A stretch of 38,227 nucleotides of DNA from Prochloraceae cyanobacterium (lineage in GTDB: Bacteria; Cyanobacteriota; Cyanobacteriia; Cyanobacteriales; JASJDA01), in NCBI GenBank assembly GCA_030065265.1, contig JASJCW010000008.1, positions 1 through 38,227 of the forward strand, in the 5' to 3' direction. The notes under the pieces are model-generated. The model had not been told where the DNA came from and did no database searches. It saw nothing but the letters and a program-made list of their open reading frames with translations. Made by a program: the position numbers and the translations under genes. Below, piece by piece: positions 1 to 9,595 of the stretch. Numbering within the stretch: the stretch's first letter is position 1; each line of letters starts with the position of its first letter.

Positions 1-1743
1 CAAACAACTTGGAAATACAGCCAATTCCTCCAAGAAGTAGAAAGCGGCAAAGTTGAGACCGTTCAACTCAGTTCCGATCGCGCGAAAGCAATAGTAACTC
101 GCGAAGATGGAGTTCAGGTATTAGTAAATATCCCCTCCGATTCCGATTTAATCGATACTCTCACCGATAATGGTGTAGATATCTCGGTAAAACCACAAAC
201 TGACGACGGTTTCTTATTTAGAGCCTTAAGCAGTCTATTCTTCCCGATTTTATTGTTAGTCGGATTGTTCCTCCTATTGAGACGCGCTCAAAGTGGCCCC
301 GGATCTCAAGCAATGAACTTTGGCAAATCTAAAGCCAGAGTGCAAATGGAACCCCAAACCCAAGTAACTTTTGGCGATGTAGCCGGTATCGAACAGGCCA
401 AACTAGAACTAAACGAAGTAGTAGACTTTCTTAAAAACGCCGATCGCTTCACCGCAGTAGGCGCGAAAATTCCTAAAGGAGTATTATTAGTCGGCCCTCC
501 CGGAACTGGTAAAACTTTACTAGCCCGTGCAGTAGCAGGAGAAGCAGGAGTACCCTTCTTCAGTATCTCCGGTTCAGAATTTGTAGAAATGTTCGTTGGT
601 GTTGGTGCATCGAGAGTCCGCGACTTATTCGAGCAAGCTAAAACTAACGCTCCTTGTATCGTATTTATCGACGAGATCGACGCAGTCGGTCGTCAAAGAG
701 GCGCGGGTTTAGGCGGTGGAAACGACGAACGCGAACAAACCCTCAACCAATTATTAACCGAAATGGACGGTTTTGAAGGCAATACAGGAATTATTATTAT
801 TGCTGCTACTAACCGCCCCGACGTACTCGATGCCGCTTTATTACGTCCGGGCCGTTTCGATCGCCAGGTTGTAGTAGATCGTCCCGATTATGCCGGTCGT
901 CGCGAAATTCTTCAAGTTCACTCTCGCGGTAAAAGCTTATCTCAAGATGTGGATCTCGATAAAATCGCCCGTCGTACTCCCGGATTCACTGGTGCAGATT
1001 TATCTAACTTGTTAAACGAAGCGGCAATTTTAGCCGCACGTCGCAACCTAACTGAAATCTCGATGGATGAAGTTAACGATGCGATCGACAGAGTTTTAGC
1101 AGGGCCCGAGAAAAAAGACCGCGTTATGAGCGAAAAACGCAAAGAATTAGTCGCTTATCACGAAGCAGGCCACGCTTTAGTCGGTGCTTTAATGCCAGAT
1201 TACGATCCAGTTCAAAAAATCAGCATCATTCCTCGCGGACGCGCTGGCGGTTTGACTTGGTTTACTCCTTCTGAAGATCGCATGGAGTCTGGTTTATATT
1301 CTCGCTCCTATTTACAAAACCAAATGGCGGTTGCTTTAGGTGGTCGCGTTGCTGAAGAAATTATCTTCGGTGAAGAAGAGGTAACTACTGGCGCATCTAA
1401 TGACTTACAACAAGTAGCTAGAGTCGCTCGTCAGATGGTAACTCGTTTCGGTATGAGCGATCGCTTAGGCCCTGTTGCTTTAGGTCGCCAACAAGGAAAT
1501 ATGTTCTTAGGTCGCGAAATAGCTAGCGATCGCGATTTCTCAGATCGCACTGCTGCTACTATTGACGAAGAAGTAAGAGCCTTAGTCGATCGCGCTTACG
1601 ATCGCACTAAAGAGGTTTTGGTTAATAACCGTTCAATCCTCGATAAGTTGGCTCAAATGCTTGTAGAAAAAGAAACAGTAGATTCTGAAGAACTGCAAGA
1701 TTTATTAGCTAACAACGATGTGAAAATGGCAACACTAGCTTAG
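1..1743 (+). CDS. ftsH: ATP-dependent zinc metalloprotease FtsH, FtsH2-like, 5' end outside window
   Basis: Membrane AAA+ protease that extracts and degrades damaged thylakoid proteins; the close cyanobacterial relatives (FtsH2 type) turn over photosystem II D1. The reading frame is open from base 1, so the gene starts upstream; the first visible residues belong to the lumenal domain, followed by a membrane segment encoded near 226-282. Walker A (GPPGTGKT) lies at 493-516, Walker B (IVFIDEID) at 658-681, the SRH region ([19 protein letters not shown]) near 847-903, and the zinc-binding HEAGH at 1159-1173. The C-terminal acidic coil reads to a TAG at 1741. About 580 residues are visible, so only roughly the first 40-50 of a usual 610-630 are missing. 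All catalytic motifs are intact. The assignment to the FtsH2 branch is from remembered family sequence and is less certain than FtsH itself. Confidence 0.97.
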   Translation, partial: QTTWKYSQFLQEVESGKVETVQLSSDRAKAIVTREDGVQVLVNIPSDSDLIDTLTDNGVDISVKPQTDDGFLFRALSSLFFPILLLVGLFLLLRRAQSGPGSQAMNFGKSKARVQMEPQTQVTFGDVAGIEQAKLELNEVVDFLKNADRFTAVGAKIPKGVLLVGPPGTGKTLLARAVAGEAGVPFFSISGSEFVEMFVGVGASRVRDLFEQAKTNAPCIVFIDEIDAVGRQRGAGLGGGNDEREQTLNQLLTEMDGFEGNTGIIIIAATNRPDVLDAALLRPGRFDRQVVVDRPDYAGRREILQVHSRGKSLSQDVDLDKIARRTPGFTGADLSNLLNEAAILAARRNLTEISMDEVNDAIDRVLAGPEKKDRVMSEKRKELVAYHEAGHALVGALMPDYDPVQKISIIPRGRAGGLTWFTPSEDRMESGLYSRSYLQNQMAVALGGRVAEEIIFGEEEVTTGASNDLQQVARVARQMVTRFGMSDRLGPVALGRQQGNMFLGREIASDRDFSDRTAATIDEEVRALVDRAYDRTKEVLVNNRSILDKLAQMLVEKETVDSEELQDLLANNDVKMATLA

Positions 1744-1771
1744 GAAAGCATTAAACTCCTAAGAGAATCGT

Positions 1772-1808
1772 AATAGCAGTTAGGTTCGTTCCTGCTGCTA
1801 TTTTTTTT
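1772..1808 (+). terminator. Rho-independent terminator of ftsH
   Basis: An 8-bp perfect stem, AATAGCAG (1772-1779) with CTGCTATT (1795-1802), is followed by a T-run through 1808, starting about 30 bases after the ftsH stop codon. Confidence 0.85.
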
Positions 1809-2498
1809 GTTAAAAAATATTTAAATTTTCAACTGTCACGACAAACGAAAAAAAATTGACCGGCAATAATTGATTTGAAATCCTTTTCATTACCTATCGT
1901 AACTGATACCAATTCTGTTTAAATTTGCCACTTATATTTATTGCGTCTAATAGTATATCTGTATCGAAAAAAACTAAAAATAATAAATCAATTTAAAAGA
2001 GCGCGGCAGCGGCGGAGGGCTGTTCGCTCCTATTCTTGAATAAGCACTCTACCTAGTTCAGATTATCTGGTCAATATTCAAACGATAGACTCTTCTAGCC
2101 CAAACCGAATATAATCTGGTTTGACTTCTCTCGCCGCAAGTATTTCTTGAAAACTAGCAATTTTTTCTAATTGCTTTGAAACAATTTTTTAAAAATTGCA
2201 AAATACCTTTTAAATAATTAGGTATTCTTTTATAATTTAGGTGGAAATCAAACAAGAAAAAGTAAAAAGAAACCAAACTAAAGTAAGCCACAAAATTAAC
2301 CTGGGCTTTTTGGGGACTCAGTTAGCCAAACTCCTGAATCAGAGTTAATTATAACTATTTTTTTGAATTTTTTTGAATTTTTTGAGAATCGAGTTTCGTT
2401 CGGATCGAGATCTTTTATCTATTTTTTTGCGAATTAAAATCGAAATAATTGGCAGAAAATTAAGATACATTTCAGGAAAAAGCTCTTACAAAAGGAAA
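1809..2498. other. Gene-free spacer with dispersed-repeat fragment and GC-rich hairpin
   Basis: About 690 bases, strongly AT-rich, with no convincing gene. It contains ATACCAATTCTGTTTAAA at 1906-1923, an exact 18-base match to 11556-11573. It also has an isolated GC-rich hairpin at 1999-2029, where GAGCG pairs with CGCTC and an inner CAGC with GCTG. An upstream extension of the next reading frame begins at 2373 but lacks a ribosome binding site and is not favoured. Confidence 0.6.
1999..2029. repeat. GC-rich palindromic element
   Basis: Two stacked stems (GAGCG/CGCTC outer, CAGC/GCTG inner) make an island of high GC inside an AT-rich spacer. It resembles other short GC-rich hairpins in the window at 5829-5845, 24988-25045 and 29065-29098. 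There is no T-run, so it is not a normal terminator. Confidence 0.5.
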
Positions 2499-3119
2499 AT
2501 GAAACTTGCAGTAAAGAGTAATTTTAATAAGATAAAATTCTTGGCATTCGCAGCGATCGCAGTAGGAATTTTAGGAACTACGACGATGGTTTTCCTCAAA
2601 GCGCAAAATAATTCTTCGACACGAGACATAACTAACCAAACTGTCTTAGTAGAGAGAAAAAATTGGACGATGGAAATCCAAGCTAACGGAGTGGTGCAAG
2701 CAGTCAGAAAAATTAACCTCTCTCCCGAGGATGCCGGAAGGGTTGCAGTATTATACGTTAAGGAAGGCGATCGCGTCTCTAGTGGAGAAATAATCGCCCG
2801 CATGAGCAGCGATCGGCTTAAAGCACAAGTAAATCAACATCGAGCTATTTTAGAAACAGCTCGAGCTGACTTAGCAGAAAAACTTGACGGTACTCGTCCT
2901 GAAGAAATCGCCGCAGCTAAAGCTAGAGTAAATACGGCTAAAGCATCCGTAACTGCGGCTTTAGCTGCCTTAGCCCGTGCTGATGAAGAGTTACAACGCA
3001 ATCAAGCGATCGCTAGAGAAGGTGCAATTTCTCGCAACGAATTAGGAAAATATATTACAGCAAGAAAACAAGCCCGAGCCGAGTTAGAAGCAGCACGATC
3101 GCGGCTGATAGAGCACTAG
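2499..3119 (+). pseudogene. Truncated membrane fusion protein (HlyD/MacA-like), N-terminal half
   Basis: Periplasmic adaptor subunit of a tripartite ABC exporter, here only 206 residues against the usual 380-480. Visible parts are a signal-anchor segment near residues 12-34, the first lipoyl half-motif (NLSPEDAGRVAVLYVKEGDR, near 77-96), and the first helix of the coiled-coil hairpin (Ala/Glu/Arg-rich, about 110-204). The second helix, second lipoyl half and beta-barrel are missing. I chose the ATG at 2499 because AAAGGA sits just upstream and the membrane anchor then falls at the usual place. The frame stops at 3119, right where a permease frame begins, so the loss of the 3' half looks like one deletion shared with the next feature. 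Unlikely to function. Confidence 0.85.
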
Positions 3120-4165
3120 AATCTTTCGGCCCCAATCAACTCACAGTTTTTCCTGGTTTGATGAACGCCCAAGGCTTGACTACCGAATCGGCTGAATTAG
3201 TTTTGACAGATGTCGAAGCGATCGTCACCCTCGCACCAGCAGTCAAACAAGTCGCGCCTCAGATTATCGGAGTAATGCAATTATCCCGTCAAGGGCGATC
3301 GCTCCAAGTAAACGTAACTGGCACGAGCAAAGGAATTGTTTACGTTCGCAACCTGCAACTGCGCCAAGGTCGATTTTTCGATCGCCTCGAACAGCAACAA
3401 AATGCTCAAGTAATAGTATTAGGCTCGGAAATTAGCCGCAAATTATTTCCTCGATCGAGTCCTTTAGGTAAATCGGTGCAGGTAGATAACTTAACTTTTC
3501 AAGTTATTGGAATCATGCAGCCGAAAGGTGCGTTTATGGGGGTTAATTATGACGATACTGCTTACGTGCCTATTACTACTATGGCAGCACGTTTGACCGG
3601 AAAGCGATCGCCTCATGGCATTCCAATCGACTATCTCGAACTTTCGGCTATTGATAAAAATAACGTCCGCGCCGCAGCTTTTCAAACTACTAACATTCTC
3701 ACCCGCAGACACGGGAAAAAAGACTTTACAGTTTTTGCTAACAAGTCATTTCAAGATCTGATGGCTCAAATAACAGCTAGTCTGAGCATACTTTTAGCCT
3801 CGATCGCGGGGATTTCTCTTCTCGTCGGCGGCATCGGCATTATGAATATTATGCTAGTTTCAGTCACCGAAAGAACTCAAGAAATTGGTTTGCGTAAGGC
3901 GATCGGTGCTAGTGAAGGAGCAATTCTGAGCCAGTTTTTAATCGAAGCAATTATCCTCTCAATTGCTGGCGGTGTAGTCGGTATGGGTGTTGGTGTTAGC
4001 GGTGCTGTTATTGTCGGTATTTTTACTCCTTTGCAGCCCAGCGTACCATTAGGAGCGTTAATTTTAGCTACCGGGGTTTCTGGCAGTATAGGTATAATTT
4101 TTGGCGTAGCACCAGCTCGTCAAGCAGCTAAACTCGATCCGATCGCCGCTTTAAGAGGTACTTAA
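3107..4165 (+). pseudogene. MacB/FtsX-type ABC exporter permease lacking its N-terminus
   Basis: The permease frame can be read from about 3107 and gives an S-F-G-P-N-Q-L-T-V-F-P-G segment, which in this family follows the first membrane helix. What remains is the MacB-type periplasmic core domain, then three FtsX membrane helices (including LLVGGIGIMNIMLVSVTERT near 3811-3870) and the family-typical end APARQAAKLDPIAALRG. The first 50-60 residues with transmembrane helix 1 are absent and no start codon with a ribosome site precedes it. It lies in a different frame from the truncated fusion protein and directly abuts it. No ABC ATPase gene is present between or beside them. Read together, 2499-4165 is the scar of an adaptor-(ATPase)-permease operon. 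Confidence 0.85.
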
Positions 4166-4171
4166 GTGGAA

Positions 4172-5245
4172 CTAAACCCAGGCAAACAAATTTCTCACCC
4201 GCTTGGATTTTACTGAGAAATGAGTTATTAAAAGAACGACTAAACCAATTAGTGCTGAGGCAAAAGCATTTTGTTGATTGGAATCAAAAATTAAAATACT
4301 CCAACCAAAAAGCAACCACTGAATAAAATATATAGCGGTAACATTTCTACTCCAATAAATCAGCACTTTTGTTATGGGATTTTCAACGCCAAAATTATGC
4401 TCGAGCCAATAACAAACATTCAACCATAACAAGACAAAACCAATTATTAGCAAATGGATTCCCGCGCCGCTACGCTCGTAATTACCCAGAGGAGAAAAGA
4501 GATCGAAGTTTAAAAGTTTCAAAGCACTTAAAATAACCATTAAAAGCCCGAAAATACCTAGAATTAAGCCATACCAACGCATTTTTTTCAGGTTTATTTT
4601 GATGTTCGTGCTGCCGATTAAATAGCTACTCAGATACATACCCAGTAACGGATAGATCGCCCAAGGAAAAAATGGAAAAGAGACCGTTTCAGAATTTCCC
4701 CAAAACAGATCGCTGAAAACATTGCTATCGAATTTCCCCCATAAAAAAGGTGAAACTAAAAGAACGATCGCAATCATAAAAGGGATAATCAAATTTTTTC
4801 GAGCTATTTTTTTGAGAAAAGCACAGCAAATAAGCGACAATCCGGCTAATTGTAAAATATCGACATAAAATAACAGTTCTAGAGGTGTCTGACCTTCAGG
4901 AAAATTAATAGCATTATCGGTTAGAATTACAGCTATTAGTAAGGGGACTGTAAAACGAAGTAAGTTTAAAATAAATCCAAGTAAGAGCAGCTTAATCCCC
5001 CTCCATATGTTTTGTCCTACGCTCGATTTAGATCCGATTAAAAATGTACCCATAAGCAGCATAAATACCGGAGCAGATGGAGCTGTGCCTAACAACACAA
5101 AAAGATTAGCTAAGAAATTTTCTCCATTGCCTGCAGATATTTCATGTATTAGCATACAATGCTGAGTAAACATCCCGAATATGGCAAAACCGCGAGCGAT
5201 ATCTAAATAGTGAATGCGTGTTTTTTTCTGACTATTTTTAATCAT
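4172..5245 (-). CDS. Polytopic membrane protein, HGSNAT/DUF1624-like acyltransferase family
   Basis: A 357-residue integral membrane protein with about ten hydrophobic segments. The N-terminal pattern R-I-H-Y-L-D-I-A-R-G-F-A-I-F-G-M, followed closely by a membrane-embedded His (TQH), resembles the start of the heparan-alpha-glucosaminide N-acetyltransferase-like/DUF1624 and DUF418 families, which move acyl groups across or at the membrane. The segment YVDILQLAGLSLI also fits. The ATG at 5245 has a GAAGAA purine run upstream. The gene converges on the broken permease with a gap of only six bases and no clear terminator between. The substrate is unknown and the family call rests on pattern, not alignment. 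Confidence 0.6.
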   Translation of the reverse strand: MIKNSQKKTRIHYLDIARGFAIFGMFTQHCMLIHEISAGNGENFLANLFVLLGTAPSAPVFMLLMGTFLIGSKSSVGQNIWRGIKLLLLGFILNLLRFTVPLLIAVILTDNAINFPEGQTPLELLFYVDILQLAGLSLICCAFLKKIARKNLIIPFMIAIVLLVSPFLWGKFDSNVFSDLFWGNSETVSFPFFPWAIYPLLGMYLSSYLIGSTNIKINLKKMRWYGLILGIFGLLMVILSALKLLNFDLFSPLGNYERSGAGIHLLIIGFVLLWLNVCYWLEHNFGVENPITKVLIYWSRNVTAIYFIQWLLFGWSILIFDSNQQNAFASALIGLVVLLITHFSVKSKRVRNLFAWV

Positions 5246-5600
5246 TGTTTTTTCTTCATTAAATAGATAAGTAGATCGAGATTAAAACTAGTATTAAATA
5301 TCCGAGCGGCGCAATCTTATTCAAACTTATTAAGGAGAATTTTTTTGAAGAGTAGACAAACCATAATCGATCGACTTGTTTCACAAATTACTGCGAATAG
5401 GTTGAATTAAAGACATACAAATACCAGTCAAGAGCATGGTTAACCCTCCCCCTACAAATAGTTAGCAAAACTTAAACAAAAATCAAGCCCAAACCTGGCT
5501 TAAACTACCTTTATAAGGGTGGTTGATAGCGAATTTCTTGCTCATCGCTGTAGTTGCTTCGGACACAGTTATTTTAAAATCAATAGTCAGCAATCGCTAT

Positions 5601-5983
5601 CTTAACTGAACGTGAGTTCGACGAAGTTAGAAGGCTTGAAATTAAAGATATTTGGAAATATACCAATACGCAGGCTCATCGGTATATCTCCCCCTTCTCG
5701 CAAACTAAACGGTCTAGTTGAATATTTGGGATAAAATTAGAAAAGTGCCGAGGGTAAAGCTGTGTTGCCTTTGGGTTCTAGATCTAAATGTGGCTGCTTG
5801 CTGCGTCCTATACGAGTCGCGAAACCTCAGCGCGGGCGGTGCGCTTAACAGGCAAGTAAGTATAAGCAATTAATCCAGCCGATTTGATTAACAAAAAAGT
5901 TCCAAACGCTACGATGTCTTGAATGTTCAATTTGAGAAATATTCTTTAATCAGCTCTTTTTGCTCCGTCGAACTCAGGTTAAG
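5601..5983. mobile_element. Candidate decayed inverted-repeat element (MITE or IS remnant)
   Basis: The left end reads CTTAACTGAACGTGAGTTCGACG (5601-5623, with GAGTTCGACG at 5614-5623). The right end, read on the minus strand, is CTTAACCT followed by the same GAGTTCGACG (5966-5983). So two 10-base identical inverted ends share a flanking CTTAAC and are separated by about 340 bases that contain no transposase. No target duplication was identified. This pattern fits a miniature or eroded transposon but could be chance reuse of a common repeat. Confidence 0.4.
5808..5945 (-). pseudogene. Possible 3' remnant of a membrane protein gene
   Basis: A 45-codon open stretch with no start codon ends in TAG at 5808-5810. 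It reads like a final transmembrane helix plus a basic tail (core I-V-A-F-G-T-F-L-L-I-K-S-A-G-L-I-A-Y). The composition is protein-like while its surroundings are not. The family is not recognised and the evidence is only compositional. It lies inside the candidate element at 5601-5983. Confidence 0.25.
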
Positions 5984-6618
5984 AGAGGCTTAAGCCTTAA
6001 ATCTTAAGCATAATCCCTCTGCTATAGCTTGGGAAAATCGATTTGTAGCATTATTTTAGGGAATTGATATGACATCTGGCGATGAAAAAAAACAACGGTC
6101 GATCGCTCGATGAATTGTAAATATTTCGATCGCAATTCTTTAAATATTACTCTTAACAATAATTATCAGATTCGTAGGTGTCTTTTGAATTTAACAATAC
6201 CCACAAACCCCCTAGCGATCGTCTTCTATCGACATAAAAAGTTACATTACGGTATCAAAAAAAATGCTATAAGGGGAAGTTCTGTGAGAGAAAATACTTA
6301 GTTGTTTCAGCACAAACACTTAACTACTTTTCCTGGCGATCGCAATTTCGGTTCAGAAAAAACCACTTCAAATTCTTACTGAGCTTGTGATTGAGCTGGC
6401 GATAAAAAATTATAATAAGTTTTCCCTATTCTCAAAACAAATAAATTAAATCTGAATTTGGTGTAATTTGCTTGCACGATCTAGCGGATAACTGCATAAT
6501 TTAAGTATAAATACCTGATCCATTTCGTACCATCAATAAAAAAAATTACAAAACATAAATTTTCATGTCTTGTAATTGAAAAAACTTTAATACTATCGTT
6601 CTTAAATTAACCGCACTC

Positions 6619-7017
6619 ATGGCAATAATCAAACAGTTTCCAAAACAATCAAGGTTCACAAAAACTCAATCCGCTCCAACAAACAGATTCGCAAAAACTC
6701 AATCCGCTCCAACAAACAGATTCGCAAAAACTCAATCCGCTTCAACAAACAGATTCGCAAAAACTGAATCTAATTTAAATACAAGAGTCAATTTACTTTT
6801 GGGAAGCTTAACATTCACAGCAGTTGCATCTTTTGCGATCGTGCAGTTAGCTCCATCTGACTATGCAGCACAAAATCAAAATCGGCTCGAAACTCTAAAT
6901 CAAATTCAAGGAAGCGAATCAGCTGTCGAAGAATCTGAATTCAACGTACAGCAACTTGACGATCTCAATAGCATAACCAATAATACAATGATGATGGACG
7001 ATCATTACAATTATTAA
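6619..7017 (+). CDS. Small single-pass membrane protein with N-terminal 11-residue repeats
   Basis: A 132-residue protein, not recognised. The N-terminal third is built from 11-residue repeats of the form F-A-K-T-Q-S-A-P-T-N-R (three copies plus a partial fourth), rich in Ser, Thr, Gln and Lys. A hydrophobic segment follows at about residues 61-77 (LLLGSLTFTAVASFAIV), then an acidic, Asn/Gln-rich C-terminal region ending D-D-H-Y-N-Y. The positive N-terminus and acidic tail suggest N-in, C-out topology, or an uncleaved signal anchor. The ATG follows a C-rich leader without a strong ribosome site. The clean repeats and membrane segment argue that it is real; the role is unknown. Confidence 0.65.
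   Translation: MAIIKQFPKQSRFTKTQSAPTNRFAKTQSAPTNRFAKTQSASTNRFAKTESNLNTRVNLLLGSLTFTAVASFAIVQLAPSDYAAQNQNRLETLNQIQGSESAVEESEFNVQQLDDLNSITNNTMMMDDHYNY
6655..6771 (+). repeat. 33-bp in-frame tandem repeat, 3.5 copies
   Basis: Copies at 6655-6687, 6688-6720 and 6721-6753, with a partial copy at 6754-6771. Copies one to three differ by only one or two bases, which points to recent slippage or unequal exchange. The unit is a multiple of three, so copy-number change would keep the host protein in frame. Confidence 0.95.
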
Positions 7018-7554
7018 TCGCCTTAAAGATTTTCGAGCACTAGCTAAGTCCGCCTAAAAAGATCGATTCAGACGCAGTTAAGAAAATTTCAAAAAAATCA
7101 AACTAGTTCTTGTCAAATAAGTTTTATTACTTCGTGAAATTAACAAGAACTAATAAAAAACAAAATTTGCAACTTACTTTTGAGTGACCAGAAAAGTTGT
7201 GAGTTAAAAATTTTAAAATACTACCTTCAAGTATTTGGAAAAAAAAATAAATTAGCTACTGTTGTGGACTAGATCGCTTAAACAAAGCAATCCATCAAGT
7301 AGAGTCGATCGAACCAAATAGCCTAGAAGGATTTTAATATAATCAACTACTTCCGAACAGTTTTTTGAAAAATTAAATATCACGAGATAGGCTTGATAAT
7401 TAAACCTAAATAAAGAAGCACAATTAAGCTGAAAAGCAAGGGCAAAAGGCAAGAGTCAACAGAGCTAATAATGATATTTGTTTAATAATAAAGATGCTCA
7501 TACCAAGTTGCACAGTCTGCTTGAGAGATTTTTCAATATCAATGTAAAATATTC
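7018..7554. other. AT-rich spacer, nothing recognised
   Basis: About 540 bases between a plus-strand gene and the 3' end of a minus-strand gene. A 66-codon minus-strand frame at 7252-7452 has no start signal or coding composition. No hairpin with a T-run was seen on either strand. Confidence 0.5.
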
Positions 7555-9132
7555 TTATTCGCCCAGAGCAATGCCATCACTTCTCGGTTCGGAGGCGGCT
7601 ACTAAAACATTATTATCTTGACGAAGAATTATTTGACCTTTGCCAAACATCCAAGATGGAGCAAGCCTGATTTGATGGCCTCTTTCTGCTAAGTCGATCG
7701 CAATATTAGGATTTATCTGTGCTTCTAGCAAAACCAAATCCTTTTCAATAAATCGCCAGCGCGGAGCATTTAAAGCCGATTGAGGATTCATCAGATAATC
7801 GACTAAATTAACGACTACTTGTAAGTGACCTTGAGGTTGCATTGGCGCACCCATAACTCCAAAAGCAGCTAAAGGAGATTTGTTTTTAGTCAGAAAGCCG
7901 GGAATAATTGTATGAAACGGACGTTTGTTGGGCGCGACTTGATTGGGATGATTTGCTTCTAAAGTAAAACCTTTAGCACGGTTATGGAGAGCTATACCGG
8001 TTTGAGGAATTAATATCCCGCTCCCGAAACCTTCGTAGTTAGATTGAATTAAAGAGACCATTAAATCGCGATCGGCAGCAGCCAGATAAACAGTTCCACC
8101 CCTCGGTAAACCTGGAGTTGCAGAGTGAATAGCCCGAGATTGAATTAAGTTGCGACGATTGAGAGCATAATTTTTATCGAGCAGATCGAAAGGAGCGACT
8201 TTCATAAAATTGCGATCGCTGACGTGGTGGTACAGATCGGCAAAAGCTAGTTTCATCGCTTCAATTTGATAATGAAAACTAATGCCCGAATCTCGATAAT
8301 ATTGGGATAAATCGAAGCCTTCAAGAATATTCAATCCAATTAATGCAGCTATCCCTTGGGTGTTAGGGGGGATTTCCCAAACTTGAAGGTCGCGATATTG
8401 AGTTGAAATCGGATCTACCCAGTCTGCGCGATGTTTGGCTAGATCTTCTCTACTAATTAAACCCCCAGTATCGCTAGCAAAATTGGCGATCGCATTAGCT
8501 AGTTTACCGCAATAGAAACTTTCAGTGCCGCTATTGGCAATTTCCTTCAATGTTTCTGCGTGCAATTTGCTCCCCCAAACTTCTCCTGGATGTGGGGCCC
8601 GATTTTTGGGAAAAAAGGTTGCTAAAAAAGGTTGATATTCTCGTTGAGATAGGTTTAAAAACTTACTTTCAGCTCGCTTCCAAGCTCGAGATGTTACCGA
8701 TGAAACCGGATAACCTTCTTCTGCATAACGAATCGCGGGAGCAAATAATTGCTCGAAAGGTAATTTACCCCACTTTTGCCACAAATTACGCCAAGCCGAT
8801 ACAGCACCGGGAACAGTAACGCTTGGCCATCCTAGTTCGGGAATTTCTGCTTCAAAACAATCTCTAGTTAATCTTTTTGGGCTTTTTCCCGAGCCATTTA
8901 ATCCGTGTAATTTGCCGTCCCAGACTAAAGCAAAAGCATCTCCACCAATTCCGTTAGAAGTTGGTTCGACTACAGTAAGGGCGATCGCCATGGCGATCGC
9001 GGCATCAACCGCATTGCCTCCAGCCTTCAATATTTCCATGCCTGCTAAACTGGCTAAGTATTGACTCGTAGCAACGGCATACTTTTGACCAAAAATTAGT
9101 TCTTTAGCAGAAGGATAAAAATAGTCGGGCAT
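7555..9132 (-). CDS. ggt: Gamma-glutamyltransferase family protein
   Basis: An Ntn-hydrolase that cleaves the gamma-glutamyl bond of glutathione and related compounds, made as a precursor that self-cleaves into two subunits. The 525-residue product has the large-subunit pattern A-G-G-N-A-V-D-A-A-I-A and G-I-G-G-D-A-F near residues 37-67. The likely cleavage and nucleophile Thr is at about 347 in G-G-T-V-Y-L-A-A-A-D, followed by G-F-G-S-G-I-L-I-P. In canonical enzymes the nucleophile is followed by T-H-x-S-V-V-D, so the -V-Y-L-A-A-A-D variant is somewhat divergent. No signal peptide is obvious, so it may be cytoplasmic or exported unusually. I prefer the ATG at 9132 over a TTG at 9171 because the family homology begins just after it and an AGAGG lies upstream. 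Confidence 0.88.
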   Translation of the reverse strand: MPDYFYPSAKELIFGQKYAVATSQYLASLAGMEILKAGGNAVDAAIAMAIALTVVEPTSNGIGGDAFALVWDGKLHGLNGSGKSPKRLTRDCFEAEIPELGWPSVTVPGAVSAWRNLWQKWGKLPFEQLFAPAIRYAEEGYPVSSVTSRAWKRAESKFLNLSQREYQPFLATFFPKNRAPHPGEVWGSKLHAETLKEIANSGTESFYCGKLANAIANFASDTGGLISREDLAKHRADWVDPISTQYRDLQVWEIPPNTQGIAALIGLNILEGFDLSQYYRDSGISFHYQIEAMKLAFADLYHHVSDRNFMKVAPFDLLDKNYALNRRNLIQSRAIHSATPGLPRGGTVYLAAADRDLMVSLIQSNYEGFGSGILIPQTGIALHNRAKGFTLEANHPNQVAPNKRPFHTIIPGFLTKNKSPLAAFGVMGAPMQPQGHLQVVVNLVDYLMNPQSALNAPRWRFIEKDLVLLEAQINPNIAIDLAERGHQIRLAPSWMFGKGQIILRQDNNVLVAASEPRSDGIALGE

Positions 9133-9310
9133 TTTGAGATTTTTGCCTCTTTTTTCTAGGTTTTGCCTCAATAATACATTCTTTATTGCTTTACAGAAGG
9201 CAAACCCTCAGAAATTTATTTGAGATCCGATCGAGTTTACTTGACTCGAACTTGTTTAAAATCTCTTAAAGCTAAAAATCTCTTTATTAGGCTTTGTCCG
9301 TTTCTTGAAT

Positions 9311-9350
9311 AGTGCCAAATTCAGCAGTGCCAAACTCAGCAGTGCTAATC
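9311..9350. repeat. 15-bp tandem repeat, about 2.7 copies
   Basis: AGTGCCAAATTCAGC (9311-9325) is followed by the same unit with one change (9326-9340) and then AGTGCTAATC (9341-9350). The motif recurs in inverted, imperfect form near 9444-9462, so the region could fold. Confidence 0.8.
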
Positions 9351-9595
9351 TTAGTATCACTAGTCTAAGAAATCTTAATTTAATTAATATTTCTTATGAC
9401 TAATAATGCTTTGTCTAATCAAAGAGGTTTCAGCAGTACATGAGATTAGCAGTGCTGAATTTAACACTATCGAACAGAGCGGTTTTTAGCTCAAAAAATA
9501 CTTTATTTAAATTCCTTAACATCAGGATATAAATTTTTTTGATTTTTTTTATCCTTCGTTCGAGTGATTTATGTGGTTATATTAAGAAAAAATAC

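Larger units (their letters stand above)
5246..6618. other. 1.37-kb gene-poor spacer with decayed element
   Basis: No convincing complete gene. It contains an imperfect inverted-repeat pair around 5601-5983 (listed separately), a short protein-like fragment on the minus strand at 5808-5945, a small GC-rich hairpin AGCGC/GCGCT at 5829-5845, and a TATACC/GGTATA hairpin near 5658-5685. The block GTAGCATTATTTTAGGGAAT around 6044-6063 resembles the repeat at 11645-11664. A 63-codon frame at 6110-6301 has no coding character. Confidence 0.55.

Noticed and set aside
942..1142. Minus-strand frame inside ftsH
   Set aside because: Shadow of the ftsH coding strand; no own start signal or homology.
2373..2498. 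Upstream extension of the adaptor frame
   Set aside because: No ribosome site before 2373. The ATG at 2499 has AAAGGA upstream and places the membrane anchor correctly.
6110..6301. 63-codon frame in the long spacer
   Set aside because: No ribosome site, no coding composition, and no domain or membrane pattern.
7252..7452. 66-codon minus-strand frame
   Set aside because: AT-rich spacer sequence with no start signal; the product looks random.
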